Part shown: piece by piece, positions 60,401-64,000 of the stretch
How the letters are laid out: every line of letters begins with the position of its first letter
How positions within the stretch are numbered: the first letter of the stretch is position 1
NCBI GenBank assembly: GCA_964030785.1
Contig: OZ034966.1
Span: 273,501 to 337,500, forward strand
Direction of reading: 5' to 3'
Source: Siderastrea siderea
Lineage: Eukaryota > Cnidaria > Anthozoa > Scleractinia > Rhizangiidae
Length of the DNA stretch: 64,000 nucleotides
Position numbers and translations under genes: made by a program
The notes under the pieces: generated by a model
What the model saw: the letters and a program-made list of their open reading frames with translations, nothing else
Databases searched by the model: none
What the model was told of the DNA's origin: nothing

Positions 60401-63283
60401 ATCCTGCTAGGCTGCTACAAGCCACATCCCACCTGGAGTGACAGCCTAGCCACCAGAGAGGAAGCCCTAAGAAACAGGCATGTGAGGGCCATGGAGAGAT
60501 GGACGGAGCACACCAAGAGACTCCCACCCCTAGTGGTTGCTGACCATGTGCAGATTCAGAATCAGGCTGGCCCACAACCCACCAAATGGGTCAAGACCAG
60601 AATTGTCATCCAGGTTCACCAGTTTGACCAGTACGTTGTGCGCATTGATGGCTCGGGCAGAATCACCACCTGCAACCGCAAGTTCTTGAGGAAATACATC
60701 TATGACACATCGCCAAGCTACCATTTAAACCCAACCCCAACCCCATAACCACTCCACTGCCAGAACTGACCTCCATGCCAACCCCAGCACCATCCTCTGT
60801 GCAGCCACCTGCAACTCCTTCACCCGGACCGGCACCAGCGGCGACAGGCCCTATTGCACCGGACCTAACCCCTGACCCAGCCCCGACAAAGGGACCACCC
60901 AGTACCACACCACCCTGACAACCCTGTCACCACCAACCCCAATCATGCAACCATTGGCTGTTGCTGATCCTCCGCTTGCGAGCCCAGCTGCACCTGCTGC
61001 GACCCTTCCTGAACCTGAGCTCCCAGCAAAGAAGCCCCCCTTAGCCTTGTGGCGGCTAATGGACTACAACAAGAAAGGCCTTCTGGAACTCTGATCACTG
61101 AACACTGAACAATTTAAGACACTCAGTTTCATTTTAACTACTTGTTTCGCTCTGTTACATGTGTATTGTTAAATTACATCAGTCTTTATTGCCCCCATCT
61201 GCAAGTTGTCAGAATGACGATCACTAAAGACATGGCGGGAGATAGAGCATAATCGGTTTATAGTAATCACAGTTAAATAAGGGACTGGACACTCAATAAG
61301 AACTACTAACTCTAAGATAGGGGCCTGGCACTAGTTTGTCATCCCACATTGGTCTTGTTTCGTTTTCTCGTAATTCTGTGTGACATGAGTTGATTCGATA
61401 TTAAACTAATGTCTGTGTGAAATGGGTGTACTCCTATTTAGATGTCTCAGGGTGTTGTCACTTGAGTTTTAGATTATGACATTTCGACTGCTTACCACTA
61501 GTCTTCATCAGGTGATGAGGTGGGCGACACCATTTGGATCACGGTGGCTTTGAATAGTGGATTTCAATCCTCCTTCTTCCAGTGTCAAGTTGTTTCCTTG
61601 GCAGTCAGCTGCTGTCCCATTCTCCTGTTGTGTTGCTTAATCACAAGCATCCAGGCTTCAGGAATTTTGATTTTGTTGTCTCTGTTGTCATTGGTAGCTT
61701 GTATTGATGAGAGTCTTGATCAGTAAACTGGACCTCGTTCCAAAGCGAGAGTGGTGGTCATTGTAAGCAGCAGAGAAGAGAATCTGATGCTCCCTTGACA
61801 TAATTATGGCAAAACTGTGGTGGACTCAAAATCTGTCACAGGCTCTGTCTTGGGGGGTTGTGCTTCTTGTCTTAGTGAATTTCTGTACAAAGAGGAGGGA
61901 GAACCGTTGTAGTAGAAACAAGAACAGATGACAAAGTAAATGTTTCTTCTCCCAAGAGATGGTTGATGGTTTGGTTACATTTCACCTTGTCATTAACACT
62001 CTTAAGACTTCACCCTAACAACATCAATAGGGATAAGAGAACTGAAATGACTGAAGCCTGGATGCCAACTATCAAGAAATACTACAGGAGACCGGTACAG
62101 CAGCAGAATGTAAAGGAAACAGCTTCTTACTAGAATTGGAAATGGGGGATTGCAATCCATTAGACCTGGCCAACCATCTTGTTACAAATAGTGAAGTGCA
62201 ACCATTAGCGCTTGTTGCCTGATGAAGACTAGCAGTAAGTAGTCTTAATGTTGTGATCTACGACTTGTGACAATACACTTTGTTATTTTGTATGAGCCCT
62301 GTACACCTAAATATGTAAAAACTATGGGTGGAATTAAATATTTTCAGGTATCCCTTCAATAATGTCTCAAGACCATAGCAATCTTAGCACTCTACTCCTC
62401 TGCTATGATTCTCACTGGCTGTGAACTCGCGTATGTTTTTACTTCTGTGATAATTGTTTAATAATGTGGTGTAAAGAGCACATGAAACTTGGATACAAAT
62501 TTACAGCGGTGTGATGTCATTGCAGATGGAGCTTTGTAAAGAACTCTTCGTGGCAGCTAAGGGAGGTGATGAGGAAGAGGTTAAAAGGATCATTGATGAA
62601 GGAGTTGATGTCGACTACCAAAATGAGGTAATTTATCCGAATTTACCATGTATGTGTAGGTTGGCCTAGTTGAAGCAAGTTCAACTTTATTTGCCTCAAG
62701 AGCCAATTAACATTAAATAAGTTACAATAATAATTTGTTTTGGTTCACTTCACAGTTTGGTCAATCAGCCCTGATGGTTGCCAGTTGGGAGGGCCATCTT
62801 GGCGTCGTTGATGCCTTGTTAAGAGCTGATGCAGATCCTAACCTACAGGACGGGGTAGGCTACTTCAATTTAAACTCTGCAATGAAAATGCATACACTTA
62901 CTTACAGTTTAATTAGAGGAGAAGATTCTTATGTGTACGTTATGTAAACGTGATTCAGGATGAAACATCTTAGATTAGGAGGCCAATTTTTTCAGTTCGT
63001 TCTGGTCCATTACATTTCATTCACGTGTTATTTTAAAGTTACACTGTACGTGTATGAGACAGCAGAATGGTTTCAGGAAGACTGAGCCACAGATACAGGT
63101 TATGTTAACATGTTTAGTTTGTGACATAAAAACGTTTTTCAGATGATTATTTGTGAATGTATTTCCTTGTTTGCTAATTTGTAGTTTGGCAAGTCAGCAC
63201 TGCATCAAGCAGCATTGAGTGGGCACCATACCGTTGTTAGTCGTCTGATCCCTGGTGGAGCACAAATTAATCTAATTGATGAG
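51403..63283 (+). CDS. Ankyrin-repeat protein with a novel N-terminal region, 5' part only
   Basis: Seven exons join in frame to 962 codons and the gene runs off the window: 51403-51754, 54461-56551, 57539-57606, 57831-57905, 62526-62627, 62756-62854, 63185-63283. Residues 1-110 look all-helical (LQEIKDFIARNLRSDEVAGI, LRVLQRLLKKINCHDLLEIL), perhaps a death-fold or similar interaction domain, but I do not recognise it. The large second exon starts with a hydrophobic conserved-looking block (YETVIYMGVSFGKTDLLIYV) and becomes a Ser/Asn/Lys-rich linker with the motif pair PPPYLPPPEY, two PPxY sites for WW domains. Exons 3-4 form a charged helix (RDELQRSIKGAEDKEMEKQ). Each of the last three exons is one ankyrin unit of 33-34 residues (FGQSALMVASWEGHLGVVDA; FGKSALHQAALSGHHTVVSR). 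Probably a cytoplasmic scaffold; partners unknown. Confidence 0.8.
52175..52745. mobile_element. Element with CAATCGAA-array ends and 6-bp target duplication
   Basis: Left end CCCGGCATAGTCAATCGAA and right end TTTGATTGACTATGCCAGG are inverted copies. A long array of CAATCGAAC/GTTCGATTG units fills 52187-52435 and a shorter one sits at the right end. AGTAAT flanks both sides (52169-52174 and 52746-52751). No coding content. It lies in the first intron of the ankyrin gene. Confidence 0.7.
52562..53739 (+). repeat. Direct tandem duplication, unit about 597 bp
   Basis: Sequence from 52562 to about 53143 recurs from 53159 to about 53739 with only about six single-base differences and a few small indels. 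The unit starts GTAAAAAGAACAGATTAG and ends near TTATGAATTTGTGAGATGCA (TTATGAATTGTGAGATGCA in copy 2). It contains the right end of the palindrome-array element plus 3' flank, so it arose after that insertion. It is intronic. Confidence 0.9.
54055..54341 (-). repeat. Dispersed repeat, copy 2
   Basis: Reverse-complement relative of 6279-6571. It shares TTGTACAGTGTAATATGC, TATTTTACGAGTTGCG and ACAACAGTGGAATAAT blocks. It sits in the ankyrin-gene intron just before the large exon. Confidence 0.7.
58080..61095 (+). pseudogene. Decayed gypsy-type pol region
   Basis: A 3-kb stretch in the 4.6-kb ankyrin-gene intron reads as retrotransposon pol broken into several frames. In order: a protease-side block (SDADMLFLSRETCTALGMIS at about 58430), RT blocks (GKHHCTVDFQVLNLRG; FDCWNGYQGAPLHLDDRHLT; FAGFDITPANI) at 58970-59460, then an integrase C-terminal block (NTKLSPTQCVFGRPMKDFIP; DHVQIQNQAGPQPTKW) at 60317-60748. 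The last open stretch ends LWRLMDYNKKGLLEL at 61095. Multiple stops and frameshifts show long inactivity. Its GC content is higher than the surroundings. No LTR pair was found by eye. Confidence 0.75.
61460..61665 (-). repeat. Retroelement-tail-like repeat, inverted copy 1
   Basis: On the minus strand this reads GAAGCCTGGATGCTTGTGAT, then CAGCAGCTGACTGCCAAGG, then CCTGATGAAGACTAGTGG and GTCGAAATGTC. A related sequence in the opposite orientation lies at 62050-62270. The GATGAAGAC and GTCGAAATGTC pair is often found at the 3' ends of Penelope- or LINE-like elements; the class is a guess. Confidence 0.4.
62050..62270 (+). repeat. Retroelement-tail-like repeat, inverted copy 2
   Basis: Shares GAAGCCTGGATGC, ACAGCAGCAGAATG, AAGGAAACA and CCTGATGAAGACTAGCAG blocks with the complement of 61460-61665. 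More diverged. It lies shortly upstream of the first ankyrin exon at 62526. Confidence 0.4.
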
Positions 63284-64000
63284 GTTTGTTTTTGTAGTAC
63301 TTGTACATATAACATTGCTGTATGACATCAAAAGAACCTAGTAGCTCATTAGGACAAGAAACAGGCCATTTTCCCAATGGTGTCTTTTTACTACAACTAC
63401 CAGAATTGATTTCGTTTTCCCTCCTACCTGTGTGGTTTAAATACCAATAGCCTTAAATTACAACAGAAAACAACGAGCAGAAGGATTCTGATAGTTGCAG
63501 TAAAATGGTGCCATCATGAGAGAGTAGAGTCGAAGCTTCACCACTTTCTTGGAGAAAAATCTAAAAAGGTTGCAGCAAACCTTTGCAAAAGCGAAATGTT
63601 CACCGTAAGGGAAACATAGCGAAGTTTATTATTAATCAGTTTAATTTATCTGCATTTTTCATTGCCGATGGTATGATGAGTAAATCACAATTTTGTATTT
63701 TTTCCTGTACAGAACTTCGGCTTGCGTCACTAACTCATTTAACTGAACAGACTATGAAACGTTACATTTGTTAGTTGAATTTTGTTATGGTTTACTTGCA
63801 AAGGTTCCCCTTATGTGAACATTTCAGGGGCAATATGAGCAGTTCTAAAGGCAATTTACCCGTTTCCTTGTTCTTACTTTGAAGTCCGAACTGCAGAACT
63901 GCTAAACATGTACCATTGTTGCACTATTGAACATTCTGAGTCCTGATCTGTTGCTGTATTGTTTGGAATACTTGGTAATAGAATGACTCTGATTGTTAAA

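Noticed and set aside
63583..63774. Possible further exon after the last ankyrin unit
   Set aside because: In the required phase it hits a stop codon almost at once, and it lacks ankyrin consensus residues.

Overview
The window is eukaryotic, AT-rich and gene-poor. Its spliced genes have GT-AG introns, and its introns are full of transposons. A LIM-homeobox gene, a WDR38-like gene, a Notum-type hydrolase, gypsy-type retroelements and many inverted-repeat elements together suggest an anthozoan cnidarian, probably a stony coral. That assignment is inference; no rRNA or other marker gene is present.

Layout. (1) 3812-17424, minus: a ten-exon Notum/pectinacetylesterase-family hydrolase. It joins in frame to 481 codons, with a signal peptide at the start and a hydrophobic C-terminal tail. 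Its introns hold a mariner-like MITE, a Harbinger-like MITE and two larger elements flanked by TTAA. One of these carries the broken 5' halves of two genes, a P2RX7-C-like zinc domain and a THAP-like domain. (2) 17425-28505: about 11 kb with no gene I can support, containing several inverted-repeat elements. (3) 28506-34684, plus: a five-exon LIM-homeobox transcription factor, 420 codons, complete. (4) 36917-50235, minus: a ten-exon WD40 protein resembling WDR38, 338 codons, complete. One intron holds an antisense LTR retrotransposon with a clean 5-bp target duplication. Others hold a long-armed inverted-repeat element and a 3.5-kb element whose ends are arrays of GAGATCTCG-like palindromes. 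(5) 51403 to the right edge, plus: the 5' part of an ankyrin-repeat protein. Seven exons are visible, starting with an unrecognised helical N-terminus and a large low-complexity exon with paired PPxY motifs, then 33-residue ankyrin exons. Its introns hold a recent tandem duplication, a palindrome-rich element and a decayed retrotransposon pol.

The four host genes have no evident shared pathway. The LIM-homeobox and WDR38-like genes converge; the WDR38-like and ankyrin genes diverge from a 1.2-kb interval. All exon joins were checked by reading frame and by splice-site dinucleotides. The most notable findings are the TTAA element with paired P2RX7-C-like and THAP-like fragments, and three elements built on the same plan: short palindromes arrayed at both ends in inverted orientation.
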